Source: Bacilli bacterium
GTDB taxonomy: Bacteria > Bacillota_I > Bacilli_A > RF39 > UBA660
Assembly (NCBI GenBank): GCA_017416535.1
Contig: JAFQCG010000001.1
Span: forward strand, 203,013-267,012
Reading direction: 5' to 3'
Length of the DNA: 64,000 nucleotides
This document shows positions 1-8,276 of the stretch, piece by piece (position 1 is the stretch's first letter; the number at the start of each line of letters is the position of its first letter). Position numbers and translations under genes: made by a program. The notes beneath the pieces were generated by a model that had not been told where the DNA came from, did no database searches, and saw nothing but the letters and a program-made list of their open reading frames with translations.

Positions 1-1
1 G

Positions 2-1018
2 TTCGTTGGAATGTCAGAAGGTGTAGCTACATTTAAATTATTTGGATTTGAATTCTTTGGTAAATTACTTGGAACATTTAATCCATTTGGTCAATGGACA
101 ATTAATGACTTATTCTTTGTTATGGCTGCAATTAGTGCGCTATTAACAATTATTTATAAAGTTGAAGTAGATGATGCATTAGAAGGATTTGTAAATGGTG
201 CTAAGAAAGCTATGGTTCCTGCTTTAGTTGCTTTACTTGTTTACACAGTTTTAGTAATTACAACATACCATCCTTACCAATTAGCAATTTATAAGGCATT
301 ATTAAATATTACTAAAGGATTTAATATTGTACCTTCAGCAATTGTTGCATTATTAACAGGATTATTTAATCAAGATCCTGCATATTCATTCCAAGCTGTA
401 CTTCCATATTTTACTGGAGTAATTACTAACTCAGGAGTTTATGAAACTGCTGGATTATTATTCCAATCATTATATGGTATTGTTATGTTAGTTGCTCCAA
501 CAGGATTAATTTTAATGGTAGTTTTAGCTTATTTAGAAGTTTCTTATAAAGAATGGTTAAAAGCTATTTGGAAATTATTAGTTGAGCTATTATTAGTTTC
601 ACTTGTAGTTGGTGCTATTGGTATAGTATTTGGTTTTGCAGGAATTTCAAATGTAATTGTAGTTATTCTTAAGGTTATTGGAATAATTGCACTAATTGGA
701 CTTCCACTTACATTAGCAGTATTTACAATTATTGCTTATTGGAAAATGTATAAGAAAGCGGGAAAAGCTGGTTGGGCTTCAATCGTTCCTTTCTATCATG
801 ATTACGTATTATGCGAAATTGGTGGTTTGAACGGTTGGATGTTCTTATTAGAATTTGTTCCAATTGCTAATATTGTTCTTGCGGTAATTGTATGTAAAAA
901 TATTGCTAAGGCATTTGATAAAGGAATTGGTTATACATTAGGTTTATTATTCTTAAATCCTTTCTTTGTATTACCATTAGGTTTTGGAAAATTAATTTAT
1001 ACTAAACCAACTAAGTAA
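2..1018 (+). CDS. YfcC-like carrier, C-terminal part, fused to a DUF5684-like domain (5' end outside window)
   Basis: The reading frame is open to the window edge, so the gene starts upstream; the ATG at 11 is probably internal. Residues counted from that ATG: about 1-210 are hydrophobic with several membrane segments and match the end of YfcC/C4-dicarboxylate anaerobic carrier family permeases, notably the APTGLILMVVLAYLEVSYKE stretch followed by a WLK motif. The last ~100 residues (from YWKMYKKAGKAGWASIVPFY) resemble DUF5684, a small membrane domain usually found alone or at the C-terminus of other proteins. Family knowledge suggests uptake or exchange of amino acids or dicarboxylates; the substrate is not deducible. 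The fusion is unusual. A strong terminator follows directly, so this gene ends its transcription unit. Confidence 0.7.
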   Translation, partial: FVGMSEGVATFKLFGFEFFGKLLGTFNPFGQWTINDLFFVMAAISALLTIIYKVEVDDALEGFVNGAKKAMVPALVALLVYTVLVITTYHPYQLAIYKALLNITKGFNIVPSAIVALLTGLFNQDPAYSFQAVLPYFTGVITNSGVYETAGLLFQSLYGIVMLVAPTGLILMVVLAYLEVSYKEWLKAIWKLLVELLLVSLVVGAIGIVFGFAGISNVIVVILKVIGIIALIGLPLTLAVFTIIAYWKMYKKAGKAGWASIVPFYHDYVLCEIGGLNGWMFLLEFVPIANIVLAVIVCKNIAKAFDKGIGYTLGLLFLNPFFVLPLGFGKLIYTKPTK

Positions 1019-1027
1019 TTAGTATTT

Positions 1028-1058
1028 AAATCACTATGGAAACATAGTGATTTTTTTT
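1028..1058 (+). terminator. Intrinsic terminator after the YfcC-like gene
   Basis: An 11-bp perfect stem (1028-1038 with 1043-1053) with a GAAA loop runs into eight T residues. Confidence 0.9.
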
Positions 1059-1093
1059 GTGATTTTTTGTTGTTTTTTTGGGGGTTAAAATTC

Positions 1094-1123
1094 TTGAAGT
1101 TAATGTATCTTACAAACTAAAAT
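1094..1123 (+). promoter_or_regulatory. Probable promoter of the clpC-like gene
   Basis: TTGAAG (1094-1099) and TAAAAT (1118-1123) are 18 bp apart, just ahead of an AAGGAG ribosome binding site. No CtsR-like direct heptad repeat was recognised near it. Confidence 0.55.
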
Positions 1124-1145
1124 TATTATAAGGAGATGATAATTT

Positions 1146-3386
1146 ATGTTTTCTAAATTTACTGAAGAAGCACAAAAAATACTTTTAATGACTAAAAAAG
1201 AAATGGCTAATTTAAAACATCCTTATGTTGGAAGTGAACATTTACTTTTGGCCATTTTACATAATACAGATTCAGATGTTTGTATGTTTTTAAATGAATG
1301 TGGAATTAATTATAAAAAGATTTATGATGAGATTATTAGGGTAATAGGTATTGGTAAAAGTAATAATGAATGGTTTTTATATACACCTCTTTTAAAAAGA
1401 ATTATAGAAGGTGCTGTAGAGAATTGTTCTGAAGAAAGCGAAATTACTGTAGAAGATTTATTGGTTTCCTTACTTAATGAAGGGGATGGTGTTGCAAATA
1501 GAATTTTAATGGGGCTTAACATAGATATTGATGCTTTATATGATAAGTTTTCGAATAAGTTTTCTGTAAAAAATTTTAATGGCAATAAAAAGATGTTTAT
1601 TGAAGAGTTTGCAACAAATTACAATAAAATATTTAATAGTACTGGATTTGATCCTGTTGTTGGTAGGGATGTTCAAGTAAATAGGCTTATGGAAATATTA
1701 TTAAGGAGAACAAAAAATAATCCTTTATTAATAGGTGAGGCTGGAGTTGGAAAAACTGCAATTGTTGAGGAATTTGTAAGAAGAATAGAATTAGGCTATG
1801 TCCCTAAAAAATTATGTAATAAAAAGGTTTATGGATTGTCTATGGCTAGTTTGGTTGCAGGGACAAAATATAGAGGAGAATTTGAAGAACGTATTAATCA
1901 AATTATTGATGAACTTGAGGATGATGACTCTATTATTTTATTTATAGATGAAATTCATACATTAGTCGGTGCAGGAGGTGCTGAAGGAGCAATAGATGCT
2001 TCTAATATTTTAAAGCCATATCTTGCAAGAGGTAAAATAAGAATAATTGGTGCTACAACTAAAGATGAATATATAAAGTTTATTGAAAGTGATAAGGCTT
2101 TAGATAGAAGATTTCAAAAGATTGATGTTTTAGAAATGAATAGTAGTGATACAAAAGATGTTTTAAAAAAATTAAAACCTATTTATGAGAAATACCATTC
2201 TGTTATTGTAGATGATAATATTATTGATGAAATTATTAGGTTATGCGAAAAATATATTTCTTTTGGGAAGTTTCCTGATAAAGCAATTGATTTATTTGAT
2301 GAAGTATGTGCTAAAACAAGTTTAATTGATACTAATTCTGAAAAAAAGTTAAAGGAACTAGATATTTCTATAAAAAAATATAAAGATGAAAAAAATAAGG
2401 CTATAATTAATCATAATTATGATTTGGCTTCTGCCCTAAAAGAAAAACAATTAAAATGTGAAAGAAAAAAGAGCGGTATTCTTAAAAAAGAAAGAAATTT
2501 CATTAATAGTAAGAATGTATTAATTGATAATTTATATGAGATAGTTTATGAGAAAACTAAAATCCCAGTTAGTCATTTAAGAGGATTAAATAAAACAAAG
2601 ATCATTAAAATTTTACAAAATAAGATTATTGGTCAAGATGATGTTGTTGAAAAAGTAGTAAATTGTACTATTTTTAATAGTAATATTACAAAAAATAAAC
2701 CTACAGTACTTTTATTAGTTGGAAAAAGTGGATTAGGAAAAACATTTTTGGCGAAAGAGTATGCTAAACTTCTTTATAGTAAGGAATCTTTTATAAAAAT
2801 AGATATGAGTGAATATAAAGATGAATTTAGTAGTAGCAAATTAATAGGAGCACCTCCTGGATATGTCGGGTATAAAGAAAATAATACACTTTTAGATAAA
2901 ATTAAACTTAATCCTTATTCGGTTTTATTATTAGATGAGATTGAAAAAGCCAGTCCAAGTGTTTTAAGATTATTTTTACAAGTATTTGATGAAGGTGTTT
3001 TAACTTCTTCCAATGGAGATGTTGTTGATTTTAAAAATGTAACTATTTTTTTAACATCTAATTTGTCTTCTGAAAGGGACTCAATTGGCTTTTCGTCTTC
3101 TTCTATTGATTATGTAACTGATAGTTTTAAAGATTACCTGGGTATTGAGTTTTTAAATAGAATTGATGAAGTTTTGATTTTTAGTCCTTTAAGTAAAACA
3201 AATGTTAGGAAAATTATTATTAAACAATTAACAGAATATGTGGATAAATATAAAATTAATTTGAAAGTTTCCACAGAAATTGTTGATAATATATTAGAAA
3301 AAGTTGATTTTTCTACCTCAGGTGCAAGAAAAATTAGTAGAATTGTTGAAAAGTATATAGAAGAAAATGAAATTTTGCAATTATAG
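1146..3386 (+). CDS. clpC: ClpC-type AAA+ protein-unfolding ATPase
   Basis: This is an Hsp100 unfoldase that would feed substrates to the ClpP peptidase in the cytoplasm. It has a Clp N-domain (about 1-140), AAA module 1 with Walker A GEAGVGKT near residue 196 and Walker B ILFIDEIH near 264, a middle region with a UVR-like coiled stretch (about 405-440) typical of ClpC rather than ClpB, and AAA module 2 with GKSGLGKT near 525 and LLLDEIEKA near 595. An IGF tripeptide near 647 is in the place of the ClpP-binding loop. At 746 residues it is shorter than the usual ~810, mainly in the N-domain and linker. The start has an AAGGAG Shine-Dalgarno sequence. mcsA, mcsB and ctsR, which often accompany clpC, are not adjacent. 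Confidence 0.9.
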   Translation: MFSKFTEEAQKILLMTKKEMANLKHPYVGSEHLLLAILHNTDSDVCMFLNECGINYKKIYDEIIRVIGIGKSNNEWFLYTPLLKRIIEGAVENCSEESEITVEDLLVSLLNEGDGVANRILMGLNIDIDALYDKFSNKFSVKNFNGNKKMFIEEFATNYNKIFNSTGFDPVVGRDVQVNRLMEILLRRTKNNPLLIGEAGVGKTAIVEEFVRRIELGYVPKKLCNKKVYGLSMASLVAGTKYRGEFEERINQIIDELEDDDSIILFIDEIHTLVGAGGAEGAIDASNILKPYLARGKIRIIGATTKDEYIKFIESDKALDRRFQKIDVLEMNSSDTKDVLKKLKPIYEKYHSVIVDDNIIDEIIRLCEKYISFGKFPDKAIDLFDEVCAKTSLIDTNSEKKLKELDISIKKYKDEKNKAIINHNYDLASALKEKQLKCERKKSGILKKERNFINSKNVLIDNLYEIVYEKTKIPVSHLRGLNKTKIIKILQNKIIGQDDVVEKVVNCTIFNSNITKNKPTVLLLVGKSGLGKTFLAKEYAKLLYSKESFIKIDMSEYKDEFSSSKLIGAPPGYVGYKENNTLLDKIKLNPYSVLLLDEIEKASPSVLRLFLQVFDEGVLTSSNGDVVDFKNVTIFLTSNLSSERDSIGFSSSSIDYVTDSFKDYLGIEFLNRIDEVLIFSPLSKTNVRKIIIKQLTEYVDKYKINLKVSTEIVDNILEKVDFSTSGARKISRIVEKYIEENEILQL

Positions 3387-3437
3387 TACTTTTTTCTTTT
3401 TATATTAGTATGATATAATAGCGACAGGTGATGAAAG

Positions 3438-4832
3438 GTGAAACTATATAATACATTGACAAAGAAAGTCGAAAAATTTATTCCTAATGAAGAAGGAAAA
3501 GTTAAAATGTATACATGTGGTCCGACTGTTTATCATTTCGCTCATATTGGAAATTTAAGAACTTATATTTCTGAGGATGTCTTAGAAAAAGGTCTTAAGT
3601 TTATTGGATATGATGTTGAAAGAGTAATGAATATTACTGATGTTGGTCATAATGTAGGAGATGGAGATTCAGGAGAAGATAAGATGTCAGTTGCTTCTAA
3701 AAGAGAAAATAAATCTTCTTATGAGATTGCTAAATACTATACTGACTGTTTCTTTGCTGATTGTTGTAAGTTAAACGTTCGTAAACCCGATGTTGTATCA
3801 AATGCTACAGATAATATTGAGATGTACATTAAGATGATAACTAAATTATTAGAAAATGGACATGCTTATATTGCTGATGGTAATGTGTACTTTGATACTA
3901 CTAAATTTAAAAATTACTATGAGTTATCTGGTCGTAACAGTGATGATTTGATGGTTGCGGTTAGAGAAGATATAGAAGAAGATACTGCAAAACGTAATCC
4001 ATTTGATTTTGGATTATGGTTTACTAATTCTAAATTTGATAATCAAGAGCTACAATGGGATTCTCCTTGGGGTAGAGGTTATCCAGGATGGCATATTGAA
4101 TGTTCTGGTATTTCTATTAAAAACCTTGGAGAAAAATTAGATATTCATTGTGGTGCTGAAGATGCAATTTTTCCACATCATACTAATGAAATTGCTCAAA
4201 GTGAAGCATATTTAGGACATAAATGGTGTAATTACTGGGTTCATTTAGGTTTTTTAAATGATGAGACTGGTAAAATGAGTAAATCAAAAGGAGAATTTTT
4301 AACTGTATCATTATTAGAAGAAAAAGGATATAATCCTCTTGCTTATAGATATTTATGTTTAAATTCTTATTATCATAGTCAATTAACTTTTAGTTATGAT
4401 ATTTTAGATGGTGCTCAAAATGCTTATAATAAATTAAAAAATAGAATTGCTAAACTTGAAAAAACTGAGGTTGAAGAAGATAAAGTTCTTCCATATATTG
4501 AAAAATTTAGTAGTGCTATTAAAGATGATTTAAATACATCTAATATGGTTACTTTAGTATATGACGTTTTAAAAGATGAAAGTTTAAATGATGGTACTAA
4601 ATTAGCTATTATTGATAAATTTGATGAAGTTTTGTCTTTGGATTTAACTAAAGTTGAAGAAAAGTCAGTTGATTCAGATTTAGAAAAAGAGATATTGAAA
4701 AAAATCGAAGAAAGAAAAGAAGCTAAGAAAAATAAGGATTTTGCAAAAGCAGATAGTATCAGAGATGAATTATTGGCTAAAGGTATAAAACTTATTGATA
4801 CAAGAGAAGGAACAACTTACGAACTTATTTAA
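3438..4832 (+). CDS. cysS: Cysteinyl-tRNA synthetase
   Basis: Class Ia synthetase charging tRNA-Cys. The 464-residue length is typical. The HIGH-box equivalent reads HIGN near residue 36, the KMSKS loop is present near 279, and the zinc ligands include the Cys of YTCGPTV near 27, the Cys of HIECSG near 222, and the following HHTNE. The start is GTG at 3438; an AGGTGATGAAAG stretch upstream supplies the ribosome binding site, and a TG-extended TATAAT at 3414-3419 is a likely -10 element. In Bacillus cysE precedes cysS; here it does not. A terminator follows immediately and separates it from the next gene. Confidence 0.97.
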   Translation: MKLYNTLTKKVEKFIPNEEGKVKMYTCGPTVYHFAHIGNLRTYISEDVLEKGLKFIGYDVERVMNITDVGHNVGDGDSGEDKMSVASKRENKSSYEIAKYYTDCFFADCCKLNVRKPDVVSNATDNIEMYIKMITKLLENGHAYIADGNVYFDTTKFKNYYELSGRNSDDLMVAVREDIEEDTAKRNPFDFGLWFTNSKFDNQELQWDSPWGRGYPGWHIECSGISIKNLGEKLDIHCGAEDAIFPHHTNEIAQSEAYLGHKWCNYWVHLGFLNDETGKMSKSKGEFLTVSLLEEKGYNPLAYRYLCLNSYYHSQLTFSYDILDGAQNAYNKLKNRIAKLEKTEVEEDKVLPYIEKFSSAIKDDLNTSNMVTLVYDVLKDESLNDGTKLAIIDKFDEVLSLDLTKVEEKSVDSDLEKEILKKIEERKEAKKNKDFAKADSIRDELLAKGIKLIDTREGTTYELI

Positions 4833-4860
4833 GAATTAGACTAAGTCTAGTTCTTTTTTC
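4831..4860 (+). terminator. Intrinsic terminator after cysS
   Basis: The 11-bp stem 4831-4841/4845-4855, with one G-U pair and a 3-base loop, is followed by a T-run. It starts at the cysS stop codon. Confidence 0.85.
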
Positions 4861-4864
4861 TTTC

Positions 4865-4893
4865 TTGACAGATAATATATTGAAATCTATAAT
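4865..4893 (+). promoter_or_regulatory. Consensus promoter for the sugar transferase operon
   Basis: TTGACA (4865-4870) and TATAAT (4888-4893) with exactly 17 bp between them. This is a perfect housekeeping-sigma promoter directly behind the cysS terminator. Confidence 0.9.
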
Positions 4894-4925
4894 GATGTTT
4901 ATATATTTTACTGGGGGCGTTTTCT

Positions 4926-5711
4926 ATGAAGTATCAAAATATTAAAAGAATACTTGATGTTGTTGTAGCTAGTGGTTTGATGATTGTTTTGTCTCCAGTA
5001 TTTTTAATAACTATTTTAGTTGTTAAAATAGACAGTTGTGGTCCAGCTATCTTTAAACAATCTAGAATAGGTAAGGATGGAAGAACATTTACTATATATA
5101 AATTTAGAAGTATGACTTCTGATAATGATGTTTATGATTTTTCTAAGAAAGATAAGGTTACTAGGATTGGTAAATTTCTTAGAAAAAGTGGTATTGATGA
5201 ATTACCTCAGCTTATAAATGTAATCAAGGGTGATATGAGTTTGGTAGGGCCAAGACCATATTTATTAAAATATGCTGATTTGTATACCGAACAAGAGATG
5301 AAAAGAACTAATGTCTTGCCTGGAATGATAGGTCCAAATGCATGTTGTTGTCAAAGATTATCTATCTTTGAGAAAAATAAATTAGATGATGAATATGTTG
5401 ATAATTTTTCTTTCAAACAGGATGTTGCTCTTGTAAAAAAATTGATTGTAAATTGCAGGGAAATCTTTAAATCACGAGAAGGTGGTTCTTTAGGGAATAA
5501 GGATTCTATTAAAGAAGAAATGTCTTTATTGCAAAAGAAATATGATGACTATTATGCTGTTTCATCTACTGATGAAGAACAAGTTATATCAGAAAAATCA
5601 AAATCAGTATATAGAGATGGAAAACACAATGGTAAAGATAGTAGTTATTTATTAGGAAGCCATGAAGATAATGTAGTAGTTTTACAGAAAAAAAGAGAAA
5701 ACTTTATGTGA
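4926..5711 (+). CDS. Polyprenyl-phosphate sugar-1-phosphate transferase (bacterial sugar transferase, PF02397 type)
   Basis: Enzymes of this family move a sugar phosphate from a UDP-sugar to undecaprenyl phosphate at the membrane, starting capsule, glycan or glycoprotein synthesis. An N-terminal membrane segment (about 12-35) is followed by the family signatures FKQSRIGKDGRTFTIYKFRS, DELPQLINVIKGDMSLVGPR and PGMIGP. The catalytic core ends near residue 180. The remaining ~80 residues are hydrophilic, rich in Lys, Ser, Asp and Glu, and match nothing I know. It sits between cysS and mrnC, which are normally close neighbours, so it appears to be an insertion with its own strong promoter. No other glycan-assembly genes adjoin it. 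Stop codon is TGA. Sugar substrate unknown. Confidence 0.88.
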   Translation: MKYQNIKRILDVVVASGLMIVLSPVFLITILVVKIDSCGPAIFKQSRIGKDGRTFTIYKFRSMTSDNDVYDFSKKDKVTRIGKFLRKSGIDELPQLINVIKGDMSLVGPRPYLLKYADLYTEQEMKRTNVLPGMIGPNACCCQRLSIFEKNKLDDEYVDNFSFKQDVALVKKLIVNCREIFKSREGGSLGNKDSIKEEMSLLQKKYDDYYAVSSTDEEQVISEKSKSVYRDGKHNGKDSSYLLGSHEDNVVVLQKKRENFM

Positions 5712-5759
5712 TTTATTTTTGTGATTAGTTATTGTGTTATAATTTAGGTGGTGAAAGCT

Positions 5760-6134
5760 ATGCAAACAAGAGAAATTAATGTATTAGTCCTTGCTTATTT
5801 AGGGGACGGAATATATGAAAATTATATAAGAAGATTTTTAATAGAAAAGGGTATTGCTAATGTTAATGATTTACAAAAAGAGTCTATTAATTATGTAAGT
5901 GCTAAAGGCCAAGCCGCTTTTCTAAATAAAATGCTTGATAATAATTTTTTATCTGAAGAAGAAATAACTATAGTTAAAAGAGCTAGAAATTATAAGACAA
6001 CGTCTCATCCAAAAAATTGCGATATAGTTACTTATAAGTATGCTACTGGACTTGAAAGTTTAATTGGTTATTTAGAACTTGAAAATAAAAAAGAAAGAAT
6101 AGATGAAATAATGAATTTTATCTTGGGTGAATAG
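5760..6134 (+). CDS. mrnC: Mini-ribonuclease III
   Basis: Mini-III matures 23S rRNA in Bacillus. The protein is an RNase III catalytic domain without the double-stranded RNA-binding domain. LAYLGDGIYENYIRR carries the catalytic acidic motif, and the central VSAKGQAAFL and RARNYKTTSHPKN stretches are typical of the family. I place the start at ATG 5760, eight bases after AGGTGG, rather than at the in-frame GTG 5748, which overlaps that ribosome binding site; this gives 124 residues. A TG-extended TATAAT (5735-5743) lies just upstream, so it may also have its own promoter. It is three bases from rlmB, with which it would be co-transcribed, as in Bacillus. Confidence 0.93.
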   Translation: MQTREINVLVLAYLGDGIYENYIRRFLIEKGIANVNDLQKESINYVSAKGQAAFLNKMLDNNFLSEEEITIVKRARNYKTTSHPKNCDIVTYKYATGLESLIGYLELENKKERIDEIMNFILGE

Positions 6135-6137
6135 GTT

Positions 6138-6836
6138 ATGTTAGTATATGGTAGAAATGTTGCTAAAGAAATTTTAGGAAAAAATAAAAAAGTTGAAAAA
6201 ATTATTTTACAAGAGGGTTTTGATGACAAAGAAATAAATTCTCTAATTGAAAAAGGTAATTTTAGAGTTGAAGTGAAACAAAAACGTGATATTGACCGTT
6301 TGGCTGAAGGAGTTCATCAAGGTATAATACTTTATATTCCGGATTACAAGTACAAAACATTAAATGAAGTACTTGAACATGAACCTCAATTTTTGGTCTT
6401 ACTTGATCATTTAGAAGACCCACATAATTTGGGTGCTATTATAAGAACAAGTGAAGCGGCAGGTGTAGATGCTATTATAATGCCCAAAGATAGACAAGTT
6501 ATGATTAATTCAACTGTTATGAAAACTAGTGTTGGGACTTTAGATAATATGGATATTGTTGCGGTTACTAATTTAGTTCAAACAATAGAAGAATTGAAGA
6601 AAAATGGATATTGGGTAGTTGGAACAGCATTAGAAAATAGTGTAGATTATCGTGATATTGATTATTCTGGAAAGATAGCTCTTGTTATTGGTAATGAAGG
6701 GAGTGGCATTTCTAGACTAGTTGCTAAGTCGTGTGATTTTATTGCTAAGATACCAATGTATGGAACTACTAATAGTTTAAATGCATCAGTTGCAGCTGGA
6801 ATTATGATTTATGAGGTTGTCCGAAATAGAAAGTAG
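6138..6836 (+). CDS. rlmB: 23S rRNA 2'-O-ribose methyltransferase, SpoU/TrmH family
   Basis: The family methylates a 23S rRNA guanosine ribose using S-adenosylmethionine. It has an N-terminal substrate-binding domain (about 1-75) followed by a SPOUT knot domain with its three motifs: DHLEDPHNLGAIIRTSEAAG near 95-114, LVIGNEGSGISR near 180-195 and IPMYGTTNSLNASVAAGIM near 205-223. The 232-residue length is normal. The gene lies between mrnC and a sigma factor, the Bacillus arrangement minus yacP (rae1). It begins three bases after mrnC with a weak GGGTGAATAGG ribosome binding region, consistent with translational coupling. Confidence 0.95.
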   Translation: MLVYGRNVAKEILGKNKKVEKIILQEGFDDKEINSLIEKGNFRVEVKQKRDIDRLAEGVHQGIILYIPDYKYKTLNEVLEHEPQFLVLLDHLEDPHNLGAIIRTSEAAGVDAIIMPKDRQVMINSTVMKTSVGTLDNMDIVAVTNLVQTIEELKKNGYWVVGTALENSVDYRDIDYSGKIALVIGNEGSGISRLVAKSCDFIAKIPMYGTTNSLNASVAAGIMIYEVVRNRK

Positions 6837-6842
6837 GAATTA

Positions 6843-7427
6843 ATGGATTATAAAAATATTAACGATTATGAAGTTCTTTATCAAATTAAAGAAAATAATG
6901 ACGATTATGCTATTAATATTTTAATAAAAAAATATGATGCAATTATTTTGAATTTAGCAAAAAAATATTTTCAACAGTCAAAATATCAAGGTGTTGAAAT
7001 TAATGATTTTATTCAAGAGGGAAGAATTGCTGTTATGAAAGCAATTAATACTTTTGATGCTAATAATGATGTATTATTTTATACTTATGTATGTGTTTGT
7101 ATTAATAGACGACTTATTTCTTATTGTAGAAGGTTGAATTCATTAAAAAATATGAATTTGAATTATAGTGTTTCAGATGATGCAATTTCTTTGATAAGAG
7201 ATTATTCATACGAACCATATAATTATTTAGAAATTAAAAGTATTGAAGATAAGTTGATTGAAAAAAAGAATAATATGAAATTTTTAGATAGTAATATTTT
7301 TGAATTAAGATATAATGGGTTTAGTTATAAAGAAATTTGTAGTTTGCTTGATATTGATGTATCTTTATTATCAAGAAGGTTATGTAAAATAAGGTGTACT
7401 TTACAATCTTTTAAAGACAAATTATAG
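6843..7427 (+). CDS. Sigma-70 family RNA polymerase sigma factor, SigH-like
   Basis: A 194-residue alternative sigma factor. Region 2 is visible in about residues 20-100 (AINILIKKYDAIILNLAKKY, DFIQEGRIAVMKAI, FYTYVCVCINRRLISYCRR). A region-4 helix-turn-helix is near 155-190 (LRYNGFSYKEICSLLDIDVS). Position directly after rlmB and ahead of secE is the sigH locus of Bacillus, where SigH drives the transition to stationary phase, sporulation and competence. I infer orthology from order rather than sequence and leave the symbol open. No anti-sigma factor is next to it. A terminator overlaps the stop codon. Confidence 0.85.
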   Translation: MDYKNINDYEVLYQIKENNDDYAINILIKKYDAIILNLAKKYFQQSKYQGVEINDFIQEGRIAVMKAINTFDANNDVLFYTYVCVCINRRLISYCRRLNSLKNMNLNYSVSDDAISLIRDYSYEPYNYLEIKSIEDKLIEKKNNMKFLDSNIFELRYNGFSYKEICSLLDIDVSLLSRRLCKIRCTLQSFKDKL

Positions 7428-7447
7428 TAATGATTTGTCTTTTTTTT
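7413..7447 (+). terminator. Intrinsic terminator after the sigma factor gene
   Basis: The stem 7413-7422/7433-7442 (10 bp) with a 10-base loop is followed by eight T residues. It overlaps the sigma factor stop codon. Confidence 0.85.
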
Positions 7448-7484
7448 ATGTTTGATATAAAATGAAAATAGGGAGGATGTCGAT

Positions 7485-8180
7485 ATGGCTAATGGAAAAT
7501 CTTTGAATGATGATTATAATGACAAAGCTATTTCTTTAGATGATTGGATTAAATCTTATCGTGATGAAGAAGAAATGCGTGAAATTTTTCTTAATATGGA
7601 TAGAGCTATGAAGTATATACATGATCACGGATATTGCGTTAAGTCATTTGATCCTCGTAATATTATGATTTTGAATAATTCTATTAATCAAATAAAGTTG
7701 GATATTGTTGCTTTACCAGATGATTATGCTGAAAGAAAACAATATATTAAAGAAGATATATATAATTCATCTTTTATTCAAATTGGATTGTATTCTAAAT
7801 GTCTTCCTTTTTTGAAGAGAGATTTTTTAAAAAGTAATTTTGATAGATTTAGTGAATTTTTACCAGAGGGAGACGTTCCATATTATAGGGGAGTAATAGA
7901 TAGAGGAGCTTCTGTTTATTTTTGCGAGTATGCTATGGAAAAAGTAAATCGTGATTTAGCAGCATTAGAAAATGAACTTGCTGGAGAATCTGGTGTTAAA
8001 GTTAAACCAAAGAGTGTATTTGATGATACTGGTATAAATGATAAAATAAATGATTCAATTTACAAACAATTAACTAGTAGGAGGGATGCAGCTTTTGTAA
8101 CTTTCTTGTTATTTCCAACTGCGTTGTTAGTACTTGGTACAGTTATTGCTTTAATTTCATTAATTATTAGCTTTGGATAA
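7485..8180 (+). CDS. Small membrane-anchored protein with a pseudokinase-like C-lobe motif
   Basis: I do not recognise a named family. Residues 40-75 read like the end of the alpha-E helix plus catalytic loop of protein kinases: YIHDHGYCVKSFDPRNIMI aligns with the pattern LH-x-GIVHRDLKPENILL. A Ser stands where the catalytic Asp should be, while the conserved Asn is kept. No glycine-rich loop or VAIK lysine is visible, because only about 45 residues precede the motif. A hydrophobic stretch at about 203-229 ends the protein, predicting a C-terminal membrane anchor. The 231-residue gene fills the sigH-secE gap and has its own GGGAGG site and a probable promoter (TTGTCT/TAAAAT, 7435-7463). EssB/YukC of type VII secretion is also a membrane-bound pseudokinase, but homology is unproven. 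Confidence 0.5.
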   Translation: MANGKSLNDDYNDKAISLDDWIKSYRDEEEMREIFLNMDRAMKYIHDHGYCVKSFDPRNIMILNNSINQIKLDIVALPDDYAERKQYIKEDIYNSSFIQIGLYSKCLPFLKRDFLKSNFDRFSEFLPEGDVPYYRGVIDRGASVYFCEYAMEKVNRDLAALENELAGESGVKVKPKSVFDDTGINDKINDSIYKQLTSRRDAAFVTFLLFPTALLVLGTVIALISLIISFG

Positions 8181-8190
8181 TAATAAAATG

Positions 8191-8219
8191 TTGACATTTC
8201 TAGGTGTTTATGCTATTTT
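8191..8219 (+). promoter_or_regulatory. Promoter of secE-nusG
   Basis: TTGACA (8191-8196), 17 bp, TATTTT (8214-8219) with a TG-extended -10. Confidence 0.8.
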
Positions 8220-8276
8220 AATGTTGAGGCACATAGAAGTGTTTTTATTTTGAAAAAATTTAGGGAATGGTGAAAT

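Noticed and set aside
5709-5711. Genetic code 4 (TGA as Trp), considered because of the Mollicutes-like tmRNA tag
   Set aside because: TGA ends several genes at the right length (5709-5711, 43442-43444, 52577-52579), and Trp residues in conserved motifs are all TGG.
7485-8180. Annotating this gene as EssB/YukC
   Set aside because: Only one short kinase-like motif and a membrane segment are visible; no N-lobe or extracellular domain, and it is 23 kb from essC.
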